From Fibrobacter sp. (lineage in GTDB: Bacteria > Fibrobacterota > Fibrobacteria > Fibrobacterales > Fibrobacteraceae): a stretch of DNA of 54,300 nucleotides. Of this stretch, positions 17,237 to 26,269 are shown in pieces (the stretch's first letter is position 1; each line of letters starts with the position of its first letter). The position numbers and the translations under genes were made by a program. The stretch covers positions 1 to 54,300 of the forward strand of contig JAEDLI010000003.1 in NCBI GenBank assembly GCA_016295375.1, given 5' to 3'. Below the pieces are notes generated by a model, which did not search any database, had not been told where the DNA came from, and saw nothing but the letters and a program-made list of their open reading frames with translations.

Positions 17237-18009
17237 TGATTCCCGACTGGAAACTGGAAAAATACTTGACGGGCGACTTGCCTGCCGAAGAAATGCATGA
17301 AATCCGCGAGATGGAGGCGACAGATGAAATCTTCGCCGGTCGTGTGAAGATGCTGCGGGAAGACAATGCGGCAATCCTCAAGAAACTTCCTTTTGAAAAA
17401 CTTTCGGAAAAGATTGCCACGATGCCCGGACGCTCCAATGCGGGTGCCGGCAACACGGTGCGCGTGAATTTCAAGTTGGTGAAACTTGCCGCCGCCGCGG
17501 CCCTGGTGCTTGCGGTGGTGACGGTGGCACTGTTCAGCCAGCGTTCCCTTTCGGAACAAAATACCCAGCTTGTGGAAGTGGCCATGGCCGACGTCTCCGG
17601 TGACGATGGCCTGCGCATCAAGGGGATGGACGCCCGCATGGAGGTCTGGAAAAAGACGGGGGACAGTGCCGTGCAGATAGAAAATTTGGGAGACGCTCGC
17701 GAAGGCGACGAAATCCAGCTGCGTTATGCCGTTGCCGAAAAATGTTTCGGTCTGCTTTTCAGCATGGACGGGAACGGGACCATCACCATGCACATGGGGC
17801 ACGGGAATCGCGCCGTAGAACTGGAGCCCGGCAAGATGACCACGTTGCCCTTTGCCTACAAGCTGGACAATGCGCCCAAATTCGAGAAGTTCTTTTTCTT
17901 GACCTCCAAGGATGAATTCGAGTTGAACGCGGGGGACATCGACGTCTCGCTGAAACAGGAGGGCGTGAAAACGGTAAGCCTCACGCTCCGCAAGACGGAG
18001 GGCAAGTAA
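17236..18009 (+). CDS. Membrane anti-sigma-like protein with DUF4384-like domain
   Basis: 257 residues from the ATG at 17236, which has GGAGG at 17224-17228 and overlaps the sigma stop. Residues 1-60 are a small helical cytoplasmic part without the H-x3-C-x2-C zinc motif. A single membrane segment lies at about 83-101 (VKLAAAAALVLAVVTVALF). The periplasmic part at 140-230 (EGDEIQLRYAV, CFGLLFSMDGNGTITMHM, FFFLTSKDEFEL) resembles DUF4384, a domain often found with caspase-like proteins. The position after a sigma factor argues for an anti-sigma role; this is inferred. Confidence 0.7.
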   Translation: MIPDWKLEKYLTGDLPAEEMHEIREMEATDEIFAGRVKMLREDNAAILKKLPFEKLSEKIATMPGRSNAGAGNTVRVNFKLVKLAAAAALVLAVVTVALFSQRSLSEQNTQLVEVAMADVSGDDGLRIKGMDARMEVWKKTGDSAVQIENLGDAREGDEIQLRYAVAEKCFGLLFSMDGNGTITMHMGHGNRAVELEPGKMTTLPFAYKLDNAPKFEKFFFLTSKDEFELNAGDIDVSLKQEGVKTVSLTLRKTEGK

Positions 18010-18010
18010 G

Positions 18011-20395
18011 ATGATGAATTTGATTAAAAAGATGGATGCTTCCTTGTCGCTCCAAATAATTTCAGTTGTTTTCCTTGTTTTGTTGGCTGCGGCCTCCAGC
18101 GTTTCTGCCGCCCAGGAAATTCAGATTAACCGTTACGTGCTGGCCGTAAGCGCCAACTATGGCGGCGAAGGCCGCCCCACCCTCCGCTATGCCGCAAGCG
18201 ATGCCCGCTCCTTCGTGAACGTGCTGAAGGAAATGGGCGGCGTGCAGGCGGGGAACGTCGTAGAGGTGAAGGAACCCAGCGTTGCCGCGTTCCAGCAGAA
18301 GATTGACGAACTGGACAAGAAGATTGCAAAGAACAAGTCGGCAGGCGGCCGCGACGAGGTGCTGGTCTATTACAGCGGTCATGCCGACGAAAAGGGCCTT
18401 CGCCTGGGCAAGGAGACTTTCGCCTGGAAGGCTCTCCGCACAAAAATCGATTCCCTCCATGCCGACGTGAAGATTGCGGTGATTGACGCCTGCGGTTCGG
18501 GAGCCATTACCCGCGCGAAAGGCGGCGTGGCGGTTCCCGCCTTTATGGTGGACAAGAGTTCCGACATGAAGGGCTATGCCTTTATCACCAGCAGCACGCA
18601 AGATGAATCCAGCCAGGAAAGCGACAAGCTGAAGGGTTCCTTCTTTACACACTCCCTGGTGAGCGGGTTACGCGGGGCGGGCGATATCAGCGGCGACGGC
18701 AAGGTGACACTTTCGGAGGCCTATCAGTTTGCCTTTAACGAGACACTCCAGAAAACGGAAGCCACCATGGGTGGCGCCCAGCACCCCAGCCGGGACATGA
18801 ACCTGGCCGGAACTGGCGACGTGGTGATGACGGATTTGCGCAGCATGAATGCGGGCTTGGATATCGACGAAGATGTGGAGGGCCGCCTGTTCATTCGTGA
18901 CGAGGGGGGCGAGCTGGTGGCGGAACTCTACAAGAAGGCGGGTCGCCCCATCAACCTGGGGCTTGCCGCCGGTAAGTACAGCGTGCGTCTGGAAAGGCCC
19001 GCCGAATATAAGGAGGCGAGCGTCACCTTGCAGGACAATTACCGCGCCCAGTTGACGCAAAAACAGTTCAGCGCCATCGTTGCCGAAAAGACCACCCTCC
19101 GGGGCGAAATCTCCCATCGCGGGGACTGTGCCTCCGGCGATACAACCGCCTGTGCCCTAGATTCCCTGGACCACAACGGAAAATACCGCGTGACCTTCAA
19201 CCTGGTGGACAAGGACCGCGAAGCCCGCAAGGGCCTGCAGATGGGCCTGTTCGTGACCCGTACCGACAGCTACATGCTGGGCTCGCAAATCAGTATCTTT
19301 GCAAACATCGCCCGCAAGGAGATGCACGGCCTGCAGCTTACGGCGGTCTTCAACAGCGCGAAGGAGCATTTCGAAGGGGCGCAGATTTCGGGCGTCATGA
19401 ACTATGCGGGTTCCTTTGACGGAATCCAGGCGTCTCCCTTGATCAACGTGGCCAAGGAGAATTCTTCGGGCGTGCAGGTCTCGGCTACCATGAACGTGAC
19501 CCGCGATTCCCTGAACGGCGTGCAGGTGGCCCCCGCTATCAACTACGCCCGTGAAACCAAGGCCCAGATTTCTGCCGCCCTGAATGTGGCCAAGGCAACC
19601 CATGCCCAAGTTACTGCTGCGGCGAACATCGCGAGAGAATCTGACATGCAGGTATCTGCTGCCCTGAACGCTGCCAAGAAATCTGGTGTGCAGGTCACTG
19701 CCGCCCTGAACGCCGCCAAGGAATCGGACGTGCAGGTGGCGGCCGCCATGAACGTGGCGGGCAAGCTCAACACCGCCCAGGTAAGCGTCCTGAACATCGC
19801 GGGCCGGGCGGATGGCCGCCAGATTGGCATTGTCAATGTCTGCGGCCACTGCGAAAAGACTCCCGTGGGCCTCATCAACATCGTGGGTAACGGCGTGTGG
19901 AGCGTCATGGGTTCTCTCAACGAGATGGGCGCCCTGGGCGTATCCCTCCACATGGGAACGGCCTACCTCTACACAGCTCTTGAAGGGGCCCGCCTGATTG
20001 AAAAGGGAACGGAGTTCAGGCACTTTAGCGATGTCTCCGAAGCGGGTCTCGGTCTTGGAACCCAGTTCGGCAAGTACGGCAGCCACATTGACTTGGAATA
20101 CATGTTCCTGATGGAACACGACAAGGTGGCTTTCAACTTTGACGATTCTGATTTTGAATACGGCTCCGATGACGGTGTCAATTTCCACCACCGTCTGCGC
20201 CTGGGCTACACGACTCAAGTGTTCCCCTTCTTCGGGCTTTCGGTGGGCGGCACCCTCAATCTCGCAGCCCAGGGCTATGGCGAAAAGATCCTGGTAAAGC
20301 CCTTTAGCGAATACCACGACGACTTCGGCCATAAAGGGGATAAATTCCGCTTCTGGCCCGGATTCTACGCCGGCATTACCGTCGGAAGGTTCTAG
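18011..20395 (+). CDS. Secreted caspase-fold protease with surface-repeat solenoid
   Basis: 794 residues. An N-terminal signal peptide (hydrophobic 15-33, cleavage after SVSA) is followed by a peptidase C14 caspase domain at 40-275 with the catalytic dyad H124 (YYSGHAD) and C161 (IDACGSGA). An EF-hand-like DISGDGKVTLSEAYQ (225-239) lies inside it. Residues about 423-632 hold 12-14 repeats of about 16 residues of the form Q-V/I-S/T-A-A-L-N-V-A-K, like the LA_2272 surface repeats. The last 160 residues look like an outer-membrane barrel or its plug. It is the third gene of the sigma/anti-sigma operon (one base after the previous stop). Export to periplasm or surface is likely. Confidence 0.85.
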   Translation: MMNLIKKMDASLSLQIISVVFLVLLAAASSVSAAQEIQINRYVLAVSANYGGEGRPTLRYAASDARSFVNVLKEMGGVQAGNVVEVKEPSVAAFQQKIDELDKKIAKNKSAGGRDEVLVYYSGHADEKGLRLGKETFAWKALRTKIDSLHADVKIAVIDACGSGAITRAKGGVAVPAFMVDKSSDMKGYAFITSSTQDESSQESDKLKGSFFTHSLVSGLRGAGDISGDGKVTLSEAYQFAFNETLQKTEATMGGAQHPSRDMNLAGTGDVVMTDLRSMNAGLDIDEDVEGRLFIRDEGGELVAELYKKAGRPINLGLAAGKYSVRLERPAEYKEASVTLQDNYRAQLTQKQFSAIVAEKTTLRGEISHRGDCASGDTTACALDSLDHNGKYRVTFNLVDKDREARKGLQMGLFVTRTDSYMLGSQISIFANIARKEMHGLQLTAVFNSAKEHFEGAQISGVMNYAGSFDGIQASPLINVAKENSSGVQVSATMNVTRDSLNGVQVAPAINYARETKAQISAALNVAKATHAQVTAAANIARESDMQVSAALNAAKKSGVQVTAALNAAKESDVQVAAAMNVAGKLNTAQVSVLNIAGRADGRQIGIVNVCGHCEKTPVGLINIVGNGVWSVMGSLNEMGALGVSLHMGTAYLYTALEGARLIEKGTEFRHFSDVSEAGLGLGTQFGKYGSHIDLEYMFLMEHDKVAFNFDDSDFEYGSDDGVNFHHRLRLGYTTQVFPFFGLSVGGTLNLAAQGYGEKILVKPFSEYHDDFGHKGDKFRFWPGFYAGITVGRF

Positions 20396-20472
20396 AACTT
20401 GGCGGGGGATACTTCGGTGCCCTCGTTTCCTATTTTTGTTAAGGTGCAGTTTACCTGAACGCGGGAATTTGT

Positions 20473-23079
20473 TTGAAATTTTTTATTGGTACAATTGCTT
20501 TGATTGCCTCCCTGGCGGCCTCTCTTGCTTTTGCGCAAGGGACGACAGGTTCCGCGCAGTCCCCTCCCGGCTCTACAACCGCCGATTCCGCAAAGGTCGT
20601 GGGCATCGTCTTCAACGGCGTGGTGCAGGACAGTTCCTTTGCCGTGGGCGAAAAGCTCAACGTCGAAATTCTCGAATCCGGCGAGGCGCTCCAGACCACC
20701 GTGGGCACGCCTTTCAGCGTGATTCTCCCCGAAGACACCCTTTGGAATATCTGCGTCACCAATTCCGACACGGCAGGGGCCGAGAAGGAAAAATGTTACG
20801 AACTCAAGTATGTCGGCGCAGAACGTGCCTTTTCCCAGGCCCTGGGCGACGGATTTGCTTTGGGTGAAGGGGAAAGCCTTCCCCTCGTTCCTGCTGATTG
20901 TCATCCCCGCGAAGGCGGGGATCTCCAATCATCATCCGCTACCCCTTCGAGCGGGGACACACCACCTAAAGGTGGCCATGCCCACATAAGCGCTGAAGCG
21001 CTAAGTGGTCAAAGGCCGCAACGCCCCGACTCCGCTAGCGACATGAACGTCGATTCCCTCCTTGCCGCAGGCAACAATGGCAAGGTCACCGAACTCAAGA
21101 AGGTGGTGGTGCAGCTGCGGCGCCGCCCCAAGCGCAGCCCCGGCGAGTCCGTGGTGTCGGCCAAGTCCATCAAGCGCATGCCGAGCCTCGCCGAGGCCGA
21201 CGTCATCAAGAGTATCCAGGCTCTCCCGGGAGTGGTCGCCAGTTCCGATTTCAGTTCCAAGATTTACGTTCGAGGCGGCGCCGCGGACCAGAACCTGTTC
21301 CTGTTTGACAATGCCGTGGTCTATTCTCCGGTCCATTTCTTCGGTCTGTTCAGCACTTTCCTGGTAGAAGGTATCGACGATGTGAAGTTCTACAAGAGTG
21401 GTTTTCCGGCCCAATACGGCAACCGCTTGAGTTCGGTACTCAAGATGGACGGCCGAGCGGGCGGGCAAGATACCGTCGATGAATGGTTCAGCAAGAGCAG
21501 CATCAAGATAAGCACCTTCGCCGCCCAGCTCCATACCGAAGGCCATCAGGGCCCCGCCCGCTGGGTAGTGGCGGGGCGCACCACCTACATCGGCTATGTG
21601 CTGGACCTGTGCAACGCTATCGGGCTTCTGGACCTTGATCTGGACTATGAGTTTACGGACCTGCAGGGAACGTTCCTTTACAACCTGACAGACGATACCC
21701 GCTTCAAGTTCAGCTTTTATGTAGGCAAGGACGTGCTGGCCTTTGACCCTCTTTACGTGGACTGGGGGAACGTGGCGATTCCTCTCGGGATATACCACCG
21801 TTTTAACGGTAACTGGGATTACAATTCCACATACGCCTTCAGCCGTTTTTACCAGAACATGGAAATATCGGACCTGATGTCCATCAGCATGAACCTGATG
21901 ACCTTTTCGGGCAAGCAGTGGCTCAACTACCGCGGCGTCAAGGACCACGTGATAACCGGCGGTTACGAACTGGAATATACCTACGACCGCCTGGGAGAGC
22001 GGGTTTCTGACACCAAGCTGGAAGACAAGCAGAGGCCTTTCCACCATGTGGGCTACCTCCAAGATGCCTGGAAGGTTACTCCCAATTATTTGCTGCAATA
22101 CGGTGCGCGATTCAACTACCAGACGGCGGCTAAGCATTTTGGTGTAGAACCCAGGGCGTCCTTGACAGTGAACCTGGACGAAACCAAGACGGTTGAATTT
22201 TATGGTGGTTACTATTTGCAATACTTGAATTCCATCATGTTCAGCGATCAGGAAACCTTGAACGAGTTTTACTACCCGGCCACCACGGACAATTACGGCA
22301 AGCAGATGAAACCCGCTTCGTCGTGGTTGTTTGCCACGGAATACAGCCACAAGAATCTGTTCGACGGCTACGACGCCACCGTCGGGCTCTATTACAAGAC
22401 CCAGAGTGACCTCAAGACATTTGCCATGGATTCGGACTCCACCGAAGACGACAGCGAGGCCTCTGCCAATTCCCAAAGCATGGTCATGGCGGATTATTTC
22501 GGCACGGCGTCGGGCTATTCTTTCGGTTACGAGCTCTCGCTCCGCAAGGATAGGGGCTGGTGGTTTGGCGGAATCAACTGGAGCCAGAGCATAAGCGTTA
22601 TCCGCTCCGACGACGGAACCAAGGCCTATTATCCCAGCTGGCACCAACCCTACGCCCTGAAGCTGGACGCGGGCATCAACTGGAAAGGCGACGAGGACGC
22701 CCTGAAAAAGCACCCGGTCAAGGGCCGTTATTTCCGCTCCTCCATTGTCCTCAAGTATTCGGCGGGCATGCCCATTACGGGATACAAGGGGTATTTCTAC
22801 CGGGAAGATTTAGGAAACAGGAATTATTCCGACAACATCGTGGTGGTACAGGGTAGTCGCAATGCAGAAAGGCAAACCGACTACTTCCGCGTAGATGTGA
22901 AGGTCATCGACATCGGCCGTGAAAACAAGTGGAATTTCAGCTGGACCATCATCAACCTGACCAACCACGACAATATGTTCTACTCCGTCTACGACACCCG
23001 CGAGAACCCGCCTGAATATAACGAAATATACCAGTTCCCCTTTTTACCGATTATGCTGAGTTATGAGTATTATTTCTAG
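20473..23079 (+). CDS. TonB-dependent outer-membrane receptor
   Basis: 868 residues from a TTG start; the signal peptide (FFIGTIALIASLAASLAFA) fits this choice. The plug domain begins near residue 195 (TELKKVVVQL; later ADVIKSIQALPGV, YVRGGAADQNLFLFDNA). A beta-barrel follows and ends in the aromatic SYEYYF, the usual outer-membrane assembly signal. Residues about 142-180 are translated from a palindromic dispersed repeat (20895-21005) and look foreign. The next gene, a DUF4249-like lipoprotein, overlaps by 17 bases; such pairs work as receptor and surface lipoprotein. The ligand is not evident. Energy would come from the TonB2 operon at 27440. Confidence 0.85.
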   Translation: MKFFIGTIALIASLAASLAFAQGTTGSAQSPPGSTTADSAKVVGIVFNGVVQDSSFAVGEKLNVEILESGEALQTTVGTPFSVILPEDTLWNICVTNSDTAGAEKEKCYELKYVGAERAFSQALGDGFALGEGESLPLVPADCHPREGGDLQSSSATPSSGDTPPKGGHAHISAEALSGQRPQRPDSASDMNVDSLLAAGNNGKVTELKKVVVQLRRRPKRSPGESVVSAKSIKRMPSLAEADVIKSIQALPGVVASSDFSSKIYVRGGAADQNLFLFDNAVVYSPVHFFGLFSTFLVEGIDDVKFYKSGFPAQYGNRLSSVLKMDGRAGGQDTVDEWFSKSSIKISTFAAQLHTEGHQGPARWVVAGRTTYIGYVLDLCNAIGLLDLDLDYEFTDLQGTFLYNLTDDTRFKFSFYVGKDVLAFDPLYVDWGNVAIPLGIYHRFNGNWDYNSTYAFSRFYQNMEISDLMSISMNLMTFSGKQWLNYRGVKDHVITGGYELEYTYDRLGERVSDTKLEDKQRPFHHVGYLQDAWKVTPNYLLQYGARFNYQTAAKHFGVEPRASLTVNLDETKTVEFYGGYYLQYLNSIMFSDQETLNEFYYPATTDNYGKQMKPASSWLFATEYSHKNLFDGYDATVGLYYKTQSDLKTFAMDSDSTEDDSEASANSQSMVMADYFGTASGYSFGYELSLRKDRGWWFGGINWSQSISVIRSDDGTKAYYPSWHQPYALKLDAGINWKGDEDALKKHPVKGRYFRSSIVLKYSAGMPITGYKGYFYREDLGNRNYSDNIVVVQGSRNAERQTDYFRVDVKVIDIGRENKWNFSWTIINLTNHDNMFYSVYDTRENPPEYNEIYQFPFLPIMLSYEYYF
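20895..21005. repeat. Palindromic repeat inserted in frame in the receptor gene
   Basis: Contains four inverted repeats in a row: CCCCGC-GAAG-GCGGGG (20905-20920), CCGCT/AGCGG around 20936-20955, CCACCT-AA-AGGTGG (20962-20975) and AGCGCT-GA-AGCGCT (20989-21002). The first is the GTCATCCCCGC family that is elsewhere intergenic. It keeps the receptor frame open and adds about 37 residues between the N-terminal region and the plug. Confidence 0.7.
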
Positions 23080-24670
23080 AGTGATTAGTGGTTGGTGGTT
23101 AGTGGTTGGGGTGTTTCTCACAGCCTGCGGGGATTTTCATGGGCCCTGGGAATACTACCCCCACACCACGGAAATCTATGCAGGCGTTTACACCTACGGA
23201 TACATTATGGAGGGCGAGTCCCCGCGAATCTGTTTTTCCAAGATGTATGAACTGGAAGAAGCCTCGGCAGAAAACTTCGCGTTCTATGACAGCGCCAAGG
23301 TGACGGTCTTCGACACCACGGCAAAATCCGCTCCCGTGCAGCTTGTCCCCGAAACGGGCAAGCCCAACTGTTTCGTGGCGGATTCGTTGGGCCTTGTGGG
23401 CAAGGCTGGCTATTCCTACAAGATGGAGGCGTTCTTCAAGTGGGACAGTTCCGGCGAAAAGGTTTCTACCACCTATAAGGCCGTTGCTACTATCCCCAAG
23501 AAATTCTCCGTCAAGAAGGTGAAAATCCCCCAGCAAGACGGCAAGACCAAGGATGTGGCCTTGAACGGCAAAGGGTTTGAAACGAAATTCTTGACATTCC
23601 CCAGGGACATGGATATCTACAAGTTTTACACGGAACACGACAAGAATTTGGGCGGCGTGCTGGTGACGCTGACCTACGACAACGTGAACGGTGGCGAATC
23701 CATGAACACCACCATCCACAAGATGCTTTCTAACTTTGCGAACAAGGATTCCGCCGGCTTTGTTTTCTCCCTGAGCAACAGCCTTGAAAACACCAAGAGG
23801 CTGGGGTACAACGACAATTGGACCATAGGCGGCTACAATAGCGCCGACACCATTTTCGTGTCGAACATCTCTTTCCCCATAGGGGAATCGGTGCTCCATT
23901 TTTATGCCACCGACAGCGCCTACATGGATTACGAGGACTATGTTTTGGAAGCTCTGGAAGACCCCCGGGTGGTTCCCGTGTCCAACATCGAAAACGGCAT
24001 GGGCGTTTTTTCGGGCATGAAACGGGTGGATATTCCCGTAAAAATCAAGGGCGATGACTACCTGGAATTTGAATACATCAGGAGCGCCTCCTGCAAGCAG
24101 GCCGGCGACGACCCCGATGACGAGGAGGGCTGGAAAAACAGGGCCTGCAGGCTGTACCAGGATGTTTATTGTTCGGGAATGCCTTATGGGGATTCGGCGG
24201 CTGGCGGTACAGATTTGGTTACGGCCAATTCGAAGGCTGGTGCCTATTTTGCGGAAGGCGACTACCTGATGAACGAGACCTGCTACCCCTCCCTGGTCAA
24301 GGCCGCCATGATGCTGGATACTACCAAGTGGTCCGTGTTCCTGCCCGATACGATTGATGCCAAGGACAAGTCAAACGCCTACGCCGACGGCCTCAAGCGT
24401 TACTGCGTGGCAGGCAACTTCGAAAGCAACAAGATTGCGGACTGTTCAAGCCTCAAGAAGGACTGCCTGGAAAGCACCGAAAAGAACGACTGCAAGGAGT
24501 ATTTCTGGGAATGGTGCGCCGACAGGGACTGGGATTACGGGAGGTTCCCCCAGTGTAAATCCGCCCTGGTGAGTCGCTACTACATAGAAGAACAAAAATC
24601 CCCCGTCTTGGCGAGGGAGGTGGAGCGTATCTGTAAGGAACACCAGCCTGCGGTTTGCAAAAACTGGTGA
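23063..24670 (+). CDS. Outer-membrane lipoprotein, DUF4249-like
   Basis: 535 residues. Lipobox L-T-A-C with C22 as the modified cysteine. Early region (YAGVYTYGYIMEGESPRICF, VTVFDTTAKSAPVQLV) has the look of DUF4249, a family paired with TonB receptors. The C-terminal third is cysteine-rich (about ten Cys after residue 350), implying disulfides. The gene starts inside the receptor's last codons. Codons 7-16 (VISGWWLVVG) are encoded by a four-unit heptad repeat, so part of the signal peptide is repeat-derived. Confidence 0.65.
   Translation: MSIISRVISGWWLVVGVFLTACGDFHGPWEYYPHTTEIYAGVYTYGYIMEGESPRICFSKMYELEEASAENFAFYDSAKVTVFDTTAKSAPVQLVPETGKPNCFVADSLGLVGKAGYSYKMEAFFKWDSSGEKVSTTYKAVATIPKKFSVKKVKIPQQDGKTKDVALNGKGFETKFLTFPRDMDIYKFYTEHDKNLGGVLVTLTYDNVNGGESMNTTIHKMLSNFANKDSAGFVFSLSNSLENTKRLGYNDNWTIGGYNSADTIFVSNISFPIGESVLHFYATDSAYMDYEDYVLEALEDPRVVPVSNIENGMGVFSGMKRVDIPVKIKGDDYLEFEYIRSASCKQAGDDPDDEEGWKNRACRLYQDVYCSGMPYGDSAAGGTDLVTANSKAGAYFAEGDYLMNETCYPSLVKAAMMLDTTKWSVFLPDTIDAKDKSNAYADGLKRYCVAGNFESNKIADCSSLKKDCLESTEKNDCKEYFWEWCADRDWDYGRFPQCKSALVSRYYIEEQKSPVLAREVERICKEHQPAVCKNW
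23081..23108 (+). repeat. Heptad array GTGGTTR in a signal-peptide coding region
   Basis: Four period-7 units (GTGATTA, GTGGTTG, GTGGTTA, GTGGTTG) beginning directly after the receptor stop and 18 bases inside the lipoprotein gene. They encode the W-W-L-V-V part of its signal peptide. Confidence 0.75.
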
Positions 24671-24675
24671 ACGGT

Positions 24676-24921
24676 CTACACCAGGTCCCAGCCGCCGAAA
24701 CCGCGGATGTCGGCGACACCACCGGCAAAAGGCGGATAAGCGGGTAGGGCGAGGTCAATGCCGCCTGCCCACGGCATAATGATTCCTACGGCGTTTTCTT
24801 CTTCTGAAACCAATTCGTCGCCCCAGGGATCGGTGCAGATAAACCTATAGGGTTCGTAATAGGTGGCGAAAGCAGAGGAAATAGCGGTGGCCATAGAGAA
24901 AGCGATAAATATGGTTTTCAT
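24676..24921 (-). CDS. Small secreted protein
   Basis: 81 residues from the ATG at 24921, which has AGGAG seven bases upstream. Signal peptide MKTIFIAFSMATAISSAFA, then a short acidic mature chain rich in Gly, Pro and aromatic residues (YYEPYRF, DPWGDEL, GGWDL). No family recognised. The longer upstream frame is rejected because it lacks a ribosome site. Confidence 0.55.
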   Translation of the reverse strand: MKTIFIAFSMATAISSAFATYYEPYRFICTDPWGDELVSEEENAVGIIMPWAGGIDLALPAYPPFAGGVADIRGFGGWDLV

Positions 24922-24976
24922 GATAGACTCCTTTTTTTGTATTTTATAAGAAAAAGGTTGAAACAGGAGGTTTCGT

Positions 24977-25678
24977 ATGCAGTCAAGACTCAAAGAAGCC
25001 GTTGTGCTCGCCGTCGCCATTCTCGGGCTGGGTACTTTCCTCTATTGCGCCATGATTCACGTGAAGGACCGTGACCGCATGGTGTTTGTGCGGGGGCTTG
25101 CCGAGCGTGAAGTGCCTGCCGATTATGTAATATGGCCTATCGTGTTCAAGGAAGCGGGCAACGACCTTTCGGCCCTGTACGAGACGGTCCAGGCAAAGAC
25201 CCGGACCTTGGAGAAGTTCCTTTTGGACAACGGGGTCGCCCAAGAAGAAATCACCAAGGCGTCTCCCGATATTATGGATACCCAGAGCGAACTGTATACC
25301 AGTGAAAAACGCCCCTTCCGCTATGTGGTGACCATGTCGCTGACGGTGGCCTCCAAGAATGTGGACAAGGTTCGCGAACTCATGGGCAAGCAGGGCGAGC
25401 TCTTGAAACAGGGAATCGCCTTTAGCGAAGGGGATTTCCGTTACCGCAAGATTTACAGCTTTAACGGGCTCAACGCCATCAAGCCCGAAATGATTGAAGA
25501 GGCCAACAAGGACGCCCGTGCCGCCGCCGAAAAATTCGCCAAGGATTCCAGGAGCAAGCTGGGCAAAATCAAGACGGCAACCCAGGGGCTGTTCTCTATT
25601 GAGGACCGTGACGAAAATACGCCCTTTGTCAAGAAGGTTCGTGTGGTCACCAACGTGCAGTATTTCTTGGAAGACTAG
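24977..25678 (+). CDS. SIMPL-domain (DUF541) membrane-anchored protein
   Basis: 233 residues with an N-terminal membrane anchor (about 9-27) and a periplasmic SIMPL domain (FVRGLAEREVPADYVIWPI to VVTNVQYFLED). The start is supported by AGGAGG at 24966-24971. The function of the family is not settled; periplasmic or envelope roles are reported. It is 22 bases upstream of the NUDIX gene and probably co-transcribed with it. Confidence 0.8.
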   Translation: MQSRLKEAVVLAVAILGLGTFLYCAMIHVKDRDRMVFVRGLAEREVPADYVIWPIVFKEAGNDLSALYETVQAKTRTLEKFLLDNGVAQEEITKASPDIMDTQSELYTSEKRPFRYVVTMSLTVASKNVDKVRELMGKQGELLKQGIAFSEGDFRYRKIYSFNGLNAIKPEMIEEANKDARAAAEKFAKDSRSKLGKIKTATQGLFSIEDRDENTPFVKKVRVVTNVQYFLED

Positions 25679-25700
25679 TCGCTAACGGCGTGATTGAAAA

Positions 25701-26261
25701 ATGAAGTTCAAGAGCATTGAAAAAATCCATTCCGGGAAGTTCATTACCCGTTACGACCTCCATTACGAAACGGCAAGCGGCAAGCCGGTTACCTACGAGA
25801 TGATCAGCCGTGAACCGAACGTCAAGAGTATTGAAGACCTGCGGCGCCACAAAAATAACGCTGTGGTCCTGATAATGCACGACGAGTCCGGCGAAAAACT
25901 GCTGCTGTGCAAGGAATTCCGCATGGCGGTGGGGGAGCAGGTGGTGAATTTCCCTGCGGGACTCATAGACGAGGGCGAAACGGTAGAGCAGGCTGCTGCC
26001 CGTGAACTGCGCGAAGAAACGGGGCTGACCCTTTTGCGCATAGACGAAACCTGGAAAGAAAGTTATTCCGCCATCGGCTTTGCCAACGAGTTGAACGTGG
26101 TTGTGGTCGGTGTAGCCTGTGGTGAAATCAGACCCAGCGATTCCGAGCGTGAAGAAATCGATGCCGCCTGGTACAGCAAGGAACAAGTGCGGCAACTGCT
26201 AAAGACGGAGCGCTTTGCGGCGAGAACCCAGGCTTATTGTATCCTGTGGAGCAGAAACTAG
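25701..26261 (+). CDS. NUDIX hydrolase, ADP-ribose pyrophosphatase-like
   Basis: 186 residues. The Nudix box is complete: GLIDEGETVEQAAARELREE followed by TGL. The upstream V-V-N-F-P-A-G segment is typical of ADP-ribose pyrophosphatases, which cut ADP-ribose to AMP and ribose 5-phosphate. Weak ribosome site. Convergent with the broken LD-carboxypeptidase. Confidence 0.88.
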   Translation: MKFKSIEKIHSGKFITRYDLHYETASGKPVTYEMISREPNVKSIEDLRRHKNNAVVLIMHDESGEKLLLCKEFRMAVGEQVVNFPAGLIDEGETVEQAAARELREETGLTLLRIDETWKESYSAIGFANELNVVVVGVACGEIRPSDSEREEIDAAWYSKEQVRQLLKTERFAARTQAYCILWSRN

Positions 26262-26269
26262 GTTTTCTC

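Noticed and set aside
21001..22713. 570-codon reverse frame inside the TonB receptor
   Set aside because: Lies wholly opposite a well-supported receptor gene; a by-product of its codon usage. The same holds for long antisense frames at 28492-29748, 47007-48293 and 19157-20332.
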